From contig NC_081412.1 of the NCBI RefSeq assembly GCF_030272615.1, positions 673,329,823-673,393,822 of the forward strand: DNA of 64,000 bases, in the 5' to 3' direction. The translations under genes were made by a program, and so were the position numbers. This stretch comes from Cryptomeria japonica. Its lineage: Eukaryota > Streptophyta > Pinopsida > Cupressales > Cupressaceae. Shown piece after piece: positions 33,501 to 44,778 of this stretch (position 1 is the first letter of the stretch; every line of letters starts with the position of its first letter). Under the pieces are notes generated by a model, which saw only the letters and a list, made by a program, of their open reading frames with translations, searched no databases and was not told where the DNA came from.

Positions 33501-33747
33501 GCACTCTGCTCAGAATGATGCACATGTGATCTTCCATAAATTATTCAAGAAAGTATACCGCATTGTGAAGTTTCTTCCTCTCCAAGATGTTGTATTCTGG
33601 TTTGATCTTTTTGTCATCCCCACCGAATAGACCTAGCTGGGAATGGATCACTAGAGATCCTAGGTCTTCCAATTTACAATCAATGTACCCTAAAATATCT
33701 TCCACTATAACTCCAGCAGGTATCTGAGATAGGGCATTATATTTCAT
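30598..33747 (-). pseudogene. ORF2 of element D (unassigned), broken
   Basis: Homologue of ORF2 in A, C and K. Pieces at 33747-33541, 33537-33346, 32973-32506 and 32139-31912 share one frame. N-terminal block: VEDILGYIDCKLEDLG and KKIKPEYNI; then DITPEAVHAVTSF. The helical core lies at 33180-33000 (QLLINLKSIK, a stop, RFKFGQLLVGLFSYFQGYF). Then the block at 32910-32790 with DIVKKYEDNIYFTI and EPMGYEVMYDMLDEYTS, basic Lys-rich linkers, a very long Lys/Glu repeat (31480-31860), and a coiled-coil tail ending at 30598. About 1050 codons with many stops. Not recognised; no enzyme motif seen. Confidence 0.75.
31480..31860 (-). repeat. Lys/Glu/Arg-rich imperfect repeat within ORF2 of D
   Basis: The plus strand is built of variants of CTCTTCTTGTTTCCTCTTCTC in units of about 15-21 bases. 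On the coding (minus) strand this reads as repeats of the type EEKRKQEEEKRKHEEEKRK, which would make a long charged single helix or coiled coil. The Ser/Phe-rich frame at 31452-32045 on the plus strand is only its shadow. Unit number is probably unstable. Confidence 0.75.
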
Positions 33748-34262
33748 CTTTCATTGGATAAAATCCATTGAATCAATAGGTGCACTAGAACTGGAGGGTG
33801 ATGCAAAAGCCGTGATTAACTGATAAACAAGAATTTTGATAAATACCTTTAGAATTTCAAAATTTAGGGTTTTATCAATATAGTGCACACTTCACCACTT
33901 GGATTATTTGAATATTGCTTTGTGTTATTCACTTGATTGATTGTCACTATCTCTAGATTCTACTGCAAAGTTTTGAAATCTCTATGAGTCACAAGTCAAA
34001 TCACCTTATGTCACTCTACTCTTGAAAAATTCTTCTCTCATAAATGAATAAGTGAAAATGAATTGAAAATCCCATTTAAACAAATTCTTCACCTACTATA
34101 ATAAATGCATCATCGTTAGGGCATAAACCCTAATTTTGCCTTTTACCATTTTCGGTCTTCTGTCGATTGATAGGTAACACATATCGGTTAAGGTTTTTTA
34201 TCAGTGTAAACTGGGGGTTCGAAACATTTCACTAATTTGTTCCTCCTAAGCTTTTTTGAAGC

Positions 34263-35555
34263 TCAGTTTGTCGGTTCAGAGACTTCTACACTAGGTGCAG
34301 AAACTGGTTCTTCCTGTGACACATCTTTACTTTTCTTCTTCCATGTTGTCTTCATATCCACTTGAAAAGTTTCAACATCAATATTTCCTTCCAGAGTGAC
34401 TGGTATATCATCTGATATGTTCTTTCTCATCCTGCAGATTCTAGCTATGTGACTTGATTTGTTGCAGTGATAGCATATCATTCCAGGTGCTCTCCATGGT
34501 CAATTGTTCATGTTTCCATTCTTCCTTCTACATGTTGCAATAGTGTGATTGCTACCATGATAGATCATATAGGCTGCTCTCCAATTGGTTGCAGTTTGAT
34601 AGCCACCACCACCTGACTAATGGTCATAGGCATTATACCAGTTTGGATTTCAGTTCATAGAGGATTCGGGAAAAACTCCTTGACTCCTTTGAGGATATCT
34701 TCCAGTGTTGTGCACAACAGACGTGCATTTAAATTCTCTATGCCCAAACTTGTTGCATGCATAATAGTTTCCATTGAATCTATTGGATCTAGGCTTATCA
34801 TTTAGGAAATAAGGAAAATTATTGTAGGCCTTATTTCTACACACATTAGCAGTATGTCCTTCCTTGAGACAATTAAAGAAAACATGTTTAAAATTTTGCT
34901 TACCTTTATCCTTTGGTGTTGGTTGCTTCTCTCATTCAACATCTTTTTCTCCAAAGGATTCACCTTCCTCATATCCAAAGAAACCAAATCCATTAGTATT
35001 CTTTACTAGTTTAGCCGATTCAAGCTTTTGATCTAGCTTAACAGCACTCTAATTGAATTTGGCAAGGATTTCCTTTGACTCAATGAGTTCCTTGGTAATA
35101 GAAGCATTGGATTCCTTCAAGGTTGCATTCTCAGAAATAGCCGTGTTTAGTTCACCTTGAATTTCTTCTTTTTCCACTTTACTCTCTTGGAGATGAGCGG
35201 TAAGGGCACTAATTTCTTGTTTCAGTTTGGAGATCTCATGATCTTTGTCTTTTACTAGGTCTTCAGCTTTCCTCTGGTTCTCAAGATCTTGACACATTCT
35301 GATAGTCAGTCCTTCCAGTTCCCTTCTTAGGTTAGCATTGGATTCATTCAATTTTTCAACTTCTTCAACTAGGGCTTCAATGTCTGCTTCATCAGAAGAA
35401 CTATTTTCAATAAACTCAATCAGTTTTTCAGCATGCTCTCTTCTTTTATCTAGAGAAGCTTTATATTTGACTTTAAGTTCATCAAAGGCTTTCTCAGTCT
35501 GAGTGAGATGATGAGTAAGATCCCTCATAGTGTATTCCCCCATATCTGCTTCCAA
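34263..35555 (-). pseudogene. ORF1 of element D: coiled coil plus zinc knuckles, broken
   Basis: Piece 35555-35049 (168 residues) is a coiled coil with RRELEGLTIRMCQDLENQRK, matching A (NEMQDMTMRFCKENKNQKKN) and K. Knuckles follow in decayed pieces: CLKEGHTANVC near 34870-34840, CNKFGHREFKC near 34750-34720, and CYHCNKSSHIARIC at 34475-34434. An acidic Ser/Thr tail ends at 34263. At least two frame changes. No capsid domain precedes the coiled coil. Confidence 0.78.
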
Positions 35556-35579
35556 GTGGTTAAACTTATAGAAAGGTTG

Positions 35580-35591
35580 GCTCTGATGCCA
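35580..35591 (-). other. tRNA-Met primer-binding site of D (one change)
   Basis: Minus strand TGGCATCAGAGC; the Copia site is TGGTATCAGAGC. It lies two bases from the LTR. Confidence 0.85.
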
Positions 35592-35593
35592 AT

Positions 35594-36750
35594 TGATGAA
35601 TACTAAGAGGGGGGGTGAATTAGTATACCAAAAAATACTGAACTTAAACTCTTAAATAGTTTAACAGTTAACCGGTATAACAAATTTACCAACAAACCAG
35701 TTAAGACAAGTGCAAACCAAATAGCAAATAAAGCATTCACCCACAAGAACACAATCACTATAACACAAGAGGTTTTTACATGGAAACCCAAATGGGAAAA
35801 ACCACGGTGAGCAGAAACTCACAAGTAACTATCTGCAGAATAGTAACCAGACTGGTTAAGGTTAGACTGGTTATGGTCATACAATATTCTTCACCAGAAT
35901 AGATCCTGTTAGGAATCTAGATCTCTGTTAGGAGATAAGTCCGATTAAAGACTACCTTGTGAGAGGATTTTAGATTCATAGTTGTGAACCACCTTGTTAG
36001 AGGATTTACAAAGGCTTCTCTGGGTCTACTAGGTTAAGGGTTTTAGACTTGTCGAAGATGTGAGTAGACAACAAGTGAGTGATCTAGCAAATAGCACAGT
36101 TTGCTTGGTTAGATCCTTGATAGCTCATTGTTAATGCATTTCAGCATTACTTCAGTCTCCAATATCTCCAAACTTTGTTTCTTCACATAGACCTGATCTT
36201 GTCTTCAATGATCACACATACAAAACCCTCATCAACTACTAAAACCCTAACAACTCCTACTACCCTAGACATGATGTCCTTATAAAGGAATCTGATTTCA
36301 TGTTGGTCCAATAGGATTACATTGCAAGTTCCTAGGTTCAGTGCATCTGGACACATTTGGTAACATGGCACAAAATCATCGCCAAAGTGTCAGTGGATGA
36401 TAACTTATCACAAAAATACTGACTGGTAACTCATCACGGAGTAATACCGGTTCATACATTTAATCAATTACCAGTTGTCAAAATGAAGACTTGGAAAAAT
36501 GATAACTGTCGCTTTATTCTTTCATTCTTCTTGAGATCCTTGAACCGCTTGAGGTCTTCATACCATTTGGGTCTTCAAACCGCTTGAGATCGGTAAACTC
36601 TTTTTGCAAAACACTGATAGTCTAAAGACTATAATACATAAGACTGGTTGGAACAAATATCGGCTGAGCATAACTTCATACATAAGGAAGTGATCATAAA
36701 ACAAGTGTGTGTCCATCAATGACAATCACAACATCATCAAAATTCCAACA
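35594..36750 (-). mobile_element. 5' LTR of D
   Basis: Copy of 29178-30324, ending TTCCAACA. The minus strand holds CCTTTATAAGG (complement of about 36280-36290), a reasonable TATA box for an LTR promoter. Followed by the duplication ctgta. Confidence 0.9.
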
Positions 36751-36755
36751 CTGTA

Positions 36756-36995
36756 ATAGATTGAGAAGAACAAGACTTGGGAATTAGTCCCTAGACCGGA
36801 AAATAAGAACATGATTGGCACTAAATGGGTCTACCGGAATAAACTGAATGAAGAAGGTAAAATTGTTAGGCATGAAGCTAGACTAGTGTGCAAAGTATAC
36901 TATTAGGTAGAGGGAATTGACTTTGAAGAAACATTTGTAATAATAGCTAGATTAGAAGTAATTAGAATGGTTATGGCCTTCTAAACCTATAAGGG
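36756..36995 (+). pseudogene. pol: Reverse transcriptase of B, N-terminal part
   Basis: Resumes pol after D. Typical Copia reverse transcriptase opening: GTKWVYRNKLNEEGKIVRHE, then a stop where Gln is usual (YY-stop-VEGIDFEET), then VIRMVMAF and another stop. Cut by element E at 36996 with duplication aaggg; the same domain continues at 44955. Confidence 0.92.
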
Positions 36996-38299
36996 TGTAA
37001 AGCGGAAAATTGCGATCGAACCCTAGTTGGTCTCCCCTCTTCCAACTCCGAGGAGAGAGAAGGGAGGTTCGCTAGGATTCGATGGTTTTTCACTTAGGGG
37101 AGAGACTTTACATTCAAAAGAGGGGTTGAAACTCATAAGATCCAATCCCACACAATGTAAGATTGGATGCTAAATGAATTTCAAGGGTTAGGAAAGCAAG
37201 GCTACCCTCTTTTGTAAAGAATGTTGTTAAGGAAATTAAGCTAGGAATGCATAGAAAGTCATAAAGATTCACTTATAAACTAAGTTCGGGTTATAGGATG
37301 AAGCTGCGGACCTGCAGTAGAATGTCGATACGGCGTTGTCCTGCAAATTTGAACAAAAGTTGTCGGGACGATGGCGCCCGGCGCCATGGTCCTCCGAAAA
37401 ATCTGCGAAACGAAGTGGGATCTGTTCGTCTCTGCACAAGGATTCCAAATCTTCAATCTCAGCCGCGTACCTGCAACCTACACACAGAAAAGTGAAGACG
37501 ATTGGGGGGTTAGGGATTAGGGGTTTGCCTTTAGGTCAAACCCCGGTTTTGGAATTAACCAAGAAATGAGCAAGTGTTGTAAATGTAAATAACTGTAATG
37601 TAAAACAAGTACTAATACCTTGTTCTAAGGATGTTTGTATCCTTATGTGCGAAGGTTTAGATGTTGTTGTTTGTTGTATTGTTGTATGTAGCATGTAATA
37701 AGTGATCTCCTCTTCAATGGTTGAATCCTTGACTTGAATGCAACACTTAGCCTTGAATGGAGACTTGAAATGATCAATTGCTTGAATGCTTGAATGCTTG
37801 AATGCTTGAGTATAGTTTTCACGTCATATCCTCTTCTCATCATCTTATCTTATTCCAAATGAGAGAGAAAAATGTAGTTTATATACTTGCCAATTAGGGT
37901 TAAAAGACTGATTTTCCCGACCTTAGGCCGACCGGGAAGTGTAATTTCCAAATTGCAAACAAAAAGACCCGCAATCTCCTTAGGAGACCGGGCCCAAAAT
38001 AGGACCCAGGGACCAGGGCACTGGGCACCATGGTCCTGGGGACTAGGGCACTGGGCGCCATGGTCCTGGGGACCAGGGCGCTGGGCGCCCTAGTCCTGAG
38101 GGACCAGGGCGCTGGGCGCTCTGGTCCCACCTCCCGAGACAGTAGGGTGCAAGGAGGTTCAGGCCAGGGTGCTTGAAAAATGCAGTTTTTGGTGTCGTGA
38201 GCAAGTTTCGGGGTCTCCATTCAGGTTGCGTGTTGCGTCGCCATCATCAAGACCGAAATGCAGTCAAAATTGCAAGTGTCGCAATTTTAGGACACTACA
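36996..38299 (-). mobile_element. 3' LTR of E
   Basis: Plus strand starts TGTAAAGCGGAAAATTGCG and ends GGACACTACA; 1304 bases. It is GC-richer than its surroundings, with a minisatellite at 38009-38128. The reverse complement opens TGTAGTGTCCTAAAATTGC, related to the fragment at 53809. Confidence 0.93.
38009..38128. repeat. GC-rich minisatellite in the 3' LTR of E, about four units
   Basis: Units of about 30 bases of the form GGGACCAGGGCGCTGGGCGCC followed by ATGGTCCTG. Each unit is partly self-complementary (GGACCAGGGC with its echo GCCCTAGTCC). The matching place in the 5' LTR (44691-44778) has three units. Confidence 0.85.
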
Positions 38300-39032
38300 T
38301 TTAGCCCCCACTTTAGCGGGAGTATGTGAGCTCATACTTCCGGTAAAGTACAAGGAAACAACATTGAAAGACTTTCACCACGTCAAGGAGGCAAGACACA
38401 CCAAGCCCCCAGTGGACTAAGGATCTTACGACTTCGATTGACAAAGTAAAAGGGAAGATCACAAGGGAGAACCATGACTGTCAGTAGTAAGGTTCCCTCA
38501 CTATGAGTCATGCAAAAGAAATACCAAAAATTTTCAAGGCAAAGCTAAGTTCGCCAAGAAATTTTCAAGTATCTTGAAAGGATAGACAGGGTGTATGCCC
38601 CCCTACGTTAAAGCGATCGCACACGCCTCAATGGGGGTGATTGTTTTAACGTAGTGATACACATAAGAAATAAGAGGGGAAAGAAGCACGTTATCACAAA
38701 GATTTAGCCCCCAAGTGTGAGATAAACCCAAGGATAATAGACACAAAACACAAAGCATGAGGTGACTTCGCTTTCCTCGGGGTCAGTATGCTGTATGATA
38801 TTCATGTATATATATCATATGTATGTATGCATAATTGTTCTTCATTCCCCAATCAAGGAAGGTCACCTAGAAGAAGGGAACACATGTGTCTTTTGAGTCA
38901 ACATGAGAGAGACCAAAGAGATCTCAATGCTTTGCATCGTCCTCAAGTAGACAACACTAAGGACAACAAATAGAAGAATGAGAATAACATATAGAAGAAG
39001 TAACAAAAGAGAGGAGGAGAGAATCTGCTATG
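38300..39032 (-). other. 3' untranslated end of E with purine tract and hairpin
   Basis: Minus strand AAGTGGGGGCTAAA (38300-38313) abuts the LTR as polypurine tract. At 38603-38612 and 38645-38654 the arms CTACGTTAAA and TTTAACGTAG are perfectly complementary around a 32-base loop that includes GCGATCGC. Otherwise I see no gene here. Confidence 0.6.
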
Positions 39033-40520
39033 CTAATGTAAGTAGTCTAGCACGTCATCTACCCCCCGATCTTGCTGATCAATGTTTCGGGAAGGCAGGG
39101 AACACGCTAGAGGAGGAACATCCAACACAGCAGATGGAGCTATCACAAGATCCAAACAAGGGCTATGTTCATGTTCCAAGCCACATTGTTCTTGTCTAGG
39201 AGCTAGGATAAGTGCTTTAGAAAATTCATTAGATAAATGGTTATCAACATCAACAAGTTCATATTCACTATCAGAAGCAAGAGGAGTAACATGTTCATCA
39301 TGAATAACATTTTCATCTATATCATCATCAAGATTTATAAAAATAGGATCTTTAACTCGCACAGGATCAAGACCATCATGCATCTTATGTTTAGGAGATT
39401 TAGGCTCAATATCCGGCTGAGGAGGAAATGGAATAATGCTTGTTGAAGGTGTTTTTGGAGATTGTAAAGTTTGAGAAGCAGCTGCTTGAGCCCTAAGATG
39501 ACGCTTTCATCGGCGTTCACGTGCAGAACGATTATGTCTAGTCTTAGTAGGAAGTGGAGAAGATTGAGGAGGAGGAATGTTCTCATCCTTATCACTTGGG
39601 TGTTTAGGTTGTGGTCTCTTAGGCTGGATAATAGGAGAAGAAGAAGGTCTCTTCTCTCTATAAAAGGCAGGAGGAGGAACTGCTCCATATAAAGGAGGAA
39701 TTTTTGGTTTAGGAAGAAGACCAAGTCCATCATGACGAGGAGGGATAAGTCTACTTTTAGAAGATTTATTAGGCATAGACATAGTCACATCCATGGGGAT
39801 GGGTTGGGAATCTTCTTGAGGAAAGACATTAGTTTTATCTTTCAAAGGAAGAACTTCCTTCTCAAGAATGATAGGAATGTCAAGTTTAGGTGTTCTAGGT
39901 TCACTTAAAGATAGGATCATATCTGTTTTCCACTTTTGATAAGATTTGAAAAGATGATCACTTCGCGGAGGAAGAGATTGGAATTGTTTAGGCCAAAAGT
40001 AATCTATAGGAACACTAGAGGTTCTTTCAGCTGGTTTAAAGAGACTATGATTGACAGTAACAACTTCACCATTATGGGGAAATTTCAAACACTTGTGAAT
40101 AGGAGAAGCAATAGCCTTCATGGAAGATAGCCAAGGATAGCCAAGCTTCACACGAAATTGTTCGGAAGATGGAATAATAGCAAAGTTCACATCAAGGGAT
40201 TTGTTATGGACCTCAATGGGTAATGTAATAGAACCAATTGCAGGAGAAGAAAATGCATCAAATAATTTCACAATCACATCTATTTTGTCATAGATCACTT
40301 GATTCAATTGCAAAGTAAAAAGAAATTCCTCAGTAATAACATTAACCATGCAGGAAGAATCAATAAGCACTCCACAGCAAGGTGTATTATTAACTTTTGC
40401 AACTATGTATAAAGGACCATCAGGTGCTCTAATGGTTTCACTAGAATCAAATGTGATGGAAGGTTCTTTAGAATTTTCTTGCTGCTCTACAAAGTTAATC
40501 ACATTCTGAGTTATAGACAC
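39033..40520 (-). pseudogene. Protease-like ORF of E with long proline-rich tail
   Basis: One frame from 40520 to 39033, with a stop at 39507. Residues about 30-170 form a retropepsin-like domain: YIVAKVNNTPCCGVLID, then SSCMVNVI where an active enzyme would have D-S/T-G, then LGYPWLSSM near the end (compare GRPWL in Gypsy proteases). The expected Gly is Ser, so activity is doubtful. The remaining ~300 residues are Pro/Ser/Lys-rich, then acidic (FINLDDDIDENV). No reverse transcriptase follows. The domain may now act only as a structural tail of gag (inference). Confidence 0.75.
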
Positions 40521-40630
40521 AAGACCATCAGATGAGAGAGAGGAATCATTAGCCTCAATCGCATTAGAGGTATGAGAAGTATGAGAAGGTAATGGATCAG
40601 TAAAAATCTAAAGATTTTGGTTAGGAGGAG

Positions 40631-42491
40631 CTACAGATGTGTTGCCTTTATCATCACTCCAGAAACAGAAATAGTATTATTATCAATCAAATCCTGAATT
40701 TTACCCTTTAAAGAAAAACATTTTTCAGTATCATGACCAGGCTGACGATGAAAATGACAAAAAGCTTTATGATCAAAATAAGGTGAAGTAATCTTTGCAG
40801 GATCAATTTGTCTTATAGGAGGAAGAGTAAGCACATTTTGTTCCAATAACTTATTCATAATACCATGCAATGATTCATTCAAAGGAGTATACTTTCTTTC
40901 TTTCTTGAAAAATTTAGAAATAGGAGGCACACCTGATGCTGCATTCACATTGTTGTTGATGATGTTTTCATTGAATTTGATGGAATCTCTGTTCGGTTTA
41001 ATCTTCCCAAATGGTTGTTGACTGCTATCACCCTTATCACTCGGAGCCATAGGATGTGATTGTTCCATTTGACTCACAGTCAGTTGATAATTGTGAAGAG
41101 TGGCACACAACTGTTGGAAAGAAGTAAACTCAGAAAATAGAAGTTTGTCTCGAATATCTTTTTGCAAATTAGAAATAAAGATTCTTTGAATATCATTATC
41201 AGGCACTGGAAAAGAAATTTGAGCATACAAATGCTTATATCTACCAATGAAATCAGTCACTTTTTCTTTAACACCTTGTTTACAATGCATTAAATCAATC
41301 AAAGTAACTTTAGGACTTATATTGTTTTGAAATTGTTGAATAAAAGCATTTGCAAGTTGTTCAAAAGAAGTAATAGAATAAGAAGGCAACGAGAAATACC
41401 ATTGTAAGGCTTTGTCTCTTAATGTTCTAGTAAACAGTTTCACAAGCAACCTTGGGTCATAAGCAAAATCAGTACAAATTGTTTGAAAAGTCTTAACATG
41501 TGTTAGAGGATCACCTTTACCATTATAAAGTTCCAAATGCGGGATTTCAACATGTTTAGGGGGAATAGCTCGAACAATGTCAAGAGAAAGTGGGCTCGCA
41601 ACATCAAATGTGGGCACACTAAACTTAGATTGATTCATAGAGGCAATTTGTTGCTGTAAAGAAGAGATAGTTTGTGCAAGATTATTAATGGTCGCTTCAG
41701 TCGAAGAGTTCATATTAGGTGTGTTAGATTGGGATGGAGGTGTTATGTTATTGAAAGAAGGTAAAGAGTAAGGTGGTGGGACCCTATGATAGTCAACCAT
41801 AGGGGATGATTGGATAGGAGGAACACTACAAGGAGGAATGGAATGGTTAAATGAATTGCCCCCTTGCGTCATGTTCATTTGTGAAGATGTAATAGGAACA
41901 CTCATTGAAGGAATGTATGAAGAAGTCGGATTAAATGAAGGAAGAGGATTAATTGAAGGAGGATTGCCCCCATGACTGGTAATCACAGGAGGAATGTCTT
42001 GTATAGAAGTAGCCATGATGTTTGATGTAAAGGTAGGTATGCTAGCAATAGAAGTTGTCAAAGGAATAGAATGATTGACTTGTGTAGGAGGGTTGTGTAT
42101 AACCTAAAGTTTCAGCACAACTCTTCATAGGCATCACATTCGAATTCACAATGTGTGAAATACCACGCAAAATATCAATTCCATTCTTATCACTTTGAAG
42201 CATGCGTTTTAAACCCTCAATTAAAGGAAGAGCTTGACTATCGGGATACTCATGAGACATCCATTGGTGAAAATCGTCAAATTGGTTATCCAATTTTGAA
42301 AGTTGTTCAACAGAAACCTCATGGAGAGCGTCTTCATCATTAGGAGGATTAGAGGAATTTCCCATGTCCTCGTTAAAAAGGCTATTCAAATTAGGTTCCA
42401 TCTCCTCGGTAGTTAAACCTCGGAAAGACTTAATTCTATGGCTTTGTCTAACGGGAATAGTGTAAGTAGGGCTTGTTGTTGTAAAACTCAT
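40631..42491 (-). pseudogene. gag: Gypsy-type gag of E
   Basis: Two overlapping frames, 42491-42042 and 42061-40631, need one frameshift near 42060-42110. The first 149 residues are acidic and unassigned. The second part has a Pro/Ser/Asn-rich stretch and then the Retrotrans_gag domain (about residues 165-330 of the 476-residue frame): HVEIPHLELYNGKGDPLTHV, TLRDKALQWYFSLP, FIQQFQNNI, VTDFIGRYKHLYAQI, FISNLQKDIRDKL. A C-terminal CHFHRQPGHDTEKC knuckle-like motif follows. Apart from the frameshift it is well preserved, in keeping with a young insertion. It would form the particle shell. Confidence 0.88.
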
Positions 42492-42499
42492 GCACTAGA

Positions 42500-43648
42500 G
42501 AGAGAGAAAAGATTTTGATTTTAGAGGTAGCAATTTTTAGTAAAACCAGCCAATCTTCTAGATTTAAGCTGTTAAATGCAATCACGACAGTCTCCCGAAA
42601 TTTCGAAAAAAATGTTCGGGACCGTGGCGCTCGGAGTGCAACACGGTCCTTGCAACTTTTTTCGAAATTTGCAGGGATGAAAGGTATGATGATTTTAGAG
42701 CTAATCTGAAAAAATTGAGGGATTTTACGATCTGTAGATAGGCCAAATTAAAGTTGCAAACTCAAAATTGAACCCTATCAAGATTGTCGAAAAATGCAAA
42801 ATTTGAATTTTTGAAAAAGAGAGGGAAACTGAAATCTTGAATCTTATGATTTTAGAAGGAATCTCAAAGGCAATGCAAGTTTTGAAATTTAGAAATTGAC
42901 TCAATTTCACGCAAAATTCAATTTGAAAGCGGAAATCAAAGTTGTTGTAATTAAGCACTTAATTTCAAAAGTCACAAATTGCAAGAATTTGAATAAAGAA
43001 CTGGAATTTCGAATGAATGCAAACACAATTTTCAGATCTAAGACAGTAAGAACACAATTTTGGCACAAAATTTCAATTTCGATGATTTTTGAATGATTAG
43101 AAGCCCTAAACCAAGCAATCACAAGACCAACTTTGACTGTAATTTTGAAGGTGTTAGATTTGATAAAATCAGCCAAAATTCTGGATTTTAGCAGGAAAAT
43201 ACAGTAAGATCTTGCTCCCGAAATTTCAGAAAAAATGTCGAGGACGATGGCGCTCGGAGTGCACACGGTCCTCGCAACTTTTTTCCAAATTTTCAGGGAT
43301 GAAAGATATTGTGATTTTATTGCGGAATCCAAAGTTACAACTGATTTGGAGATGTTTTGATCAGTGAAATTGTCGGACAAAGATTGAATTAAGAGGGTTT
43401 CAAAAATTAGGGTTTTGACATTTAACCACTTAATTTTCAAAATTAAAGCACAGATATGAATTGATAATTTATAATAGACAAGCAGATCTGAAGCAAGCAT
43501 TAATAATTAAACATTTCGCAAGTTCAATGTTCAAAAAGAAAATTTTAGGGTTTTTATGCAATCACCTCTAAAATTTGTAAAAGATCAAATATGGAAATGT
43601 AATCAAGGAATCAATTTTCAGATCTAATCATGAATAATCAGAAAGGAT
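42500..43648 (-). other. Leader of E with a duplicated ~190-base module
   Basis: About 1.15 kb of untranslated leader between the primer site and gag. The segments at about 42530-42710 and 43140-43330 are diverged copies of each other, sharing CTCCCGAAATTTC, GGCGCTCGGAGTGCA and TTTTCAGGGATGAAAG-like phrases. A related phrase, GTCGGGACGATGGCGCCCGG, occurs inside the LTRs (37360-37383 and the matching place in the 5' LTR). No gene is seen; frames there are chance. Confidence 0.65.
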
Positions 43649-43667
43649 GTTCACGTCGGGTTCACCA
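43649..43667 (-). other. Primer-binding site of E
   Basis: Minus strand TGGTGAACCCGACGTGAAC, three bases from the LTR. Same site type as in H, G and J. Confidence 0.7.
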
Positions 43668-44557
43668 AAATGTAAAGCGGAAAATCGCGATCGAACCCTA
43701 GTTGGTCTCCCCTCTTCCAACTCCGAGGAGAGAGAAGGGAGGTTCGCTAGGATTCGATGGTTTTTCACTTAGGGGAGAGACTTTACATTCAAAAGAGGGG
43801 TTGAAACTCATAAGATCCAATCCCACACAATGTAAGATTGGATGCTAAATGAATTTCAAGGGTTAGGAAAGCAAGGCTACCCTCTTTTGTAAAGAATGTT
43901 GTTAAGGAAATTAAGCTAGGAATGCATAGAAAGTCATAAATATTCACTTATAAACTGAGTTCGGGTTATAGGATGAAGCTGCGGACCTGAATTAGCAGTA
44001 GAATGTCAATACGGCGCTGTCCTGCAAATTTGAGCAAAAGTTGTCGGGATGATGGCGCCCGGCGCCACGGTCCTCCGAAAAATCCGCGAAACGAAGTGGG
44101 ATCTATTCGTCTCTGCACAAGGATTCCAGATCTTTAATCTCAGTCGCATACCTGCAACCTACACACAGAAAAGTGAAGACGATTGGGGGGTTAGGGATTA
44201 GGGGTTTGCCTTTAGTACAAACCCCAGTTTTGGAATTAACCAAGAAATGAGCAAGTGCTGTAAATGTAAATGACTGTAATGTAAAACAAGTACTAATACC
44301 TTGTTCTAAGGATGTTTGTATCCTTATGTGCGAAGGTTTAGATGTTGTTGTTTGTTGTATTGTTGTATGTAGCATGTAATAAGTGATCTCCTCTTCAATG
44401 GTTGAATCCTTGACTTGAATGCAACACTTAGCCTTGAATGGAGACTTGAAATGATCAATTGCTTGAATGCTTGAATGCTTGAATGCTTGAGTATAGTTTT
44501 CACGTCATATCCTCTTCTCATCATCTTATCTTATTCCAAATGAGAGAGAAAAATGTA

Positions 44558-44566
44558 GTTTATATA
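44558..44566 (-). promoter_or_regulatory. Probable TATA box in the 5' LTR of E
   Basis: Minus strand TATATAAAC, preceded by CCTAATTGGCAAG, a possible CAAT-type element. Transcription would start a few tens of bases to the left, near 44530. The same sequence is in the other LTR. Confidence 0.5.
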
Positions 44567-44690
44567 CTTGCCAATTAGGGTTAAAAGACTGATTTTCCCG
44601 ACCTTAGGCCGACCAGGAAGTGTAATTTCCAAATTGCAAACAAAAAGACCTGCAATCTCCTTAGGAGACCGGGCCCAAAATAGGACCCAG

Positions 44691-44778
44691 GGATCAGGGC
44701 GCTGGACGCCACGGTCCTGGGGACTAGGGTGCTGGGCGCCATGGTCCTGGGGACCAGGGTGCTAGGCGCTCTGGTCCC
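44691..44778. repeat. GC-rich minisatellite in the 5' LTR of E, three units
   Basis: Same ~30-base unit as at 38009-38128, one copy fewer. Confidence 0.85.

Larger units (their letters stand above)
29178..36750 (-). mobile_element. Non-autonomous LTR element D (ORF1 + ORF2, no pol)
   Basis: Bounded by LTRs 29178-30324 and 35594-36750. The target duplication is ctgca (29173-29177) and ctgta (36751-36755), one transition apart. Length is 7.57 kb. On the minus strand: primer site, ORF1, spacer (33748-34262, nothing recognisable), ORF2, purine tract. It splits the pol of B between integrase and reverse transcriptase; the reading resumes at 36756. Confidence 0.92.

Noticed and set aside
37298-38420. 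Arg/Pro-rich frames in GC-rich sequence, possible host gene exon
   Set aside because: They fall in the LTR of E and its minisatellite, and recur in the second LTR with the same stops.
39471-39692. Arg-rich plus-strand frame
   Set aside because: Antisense shadow of the proline-rich tail of the E protease frame.
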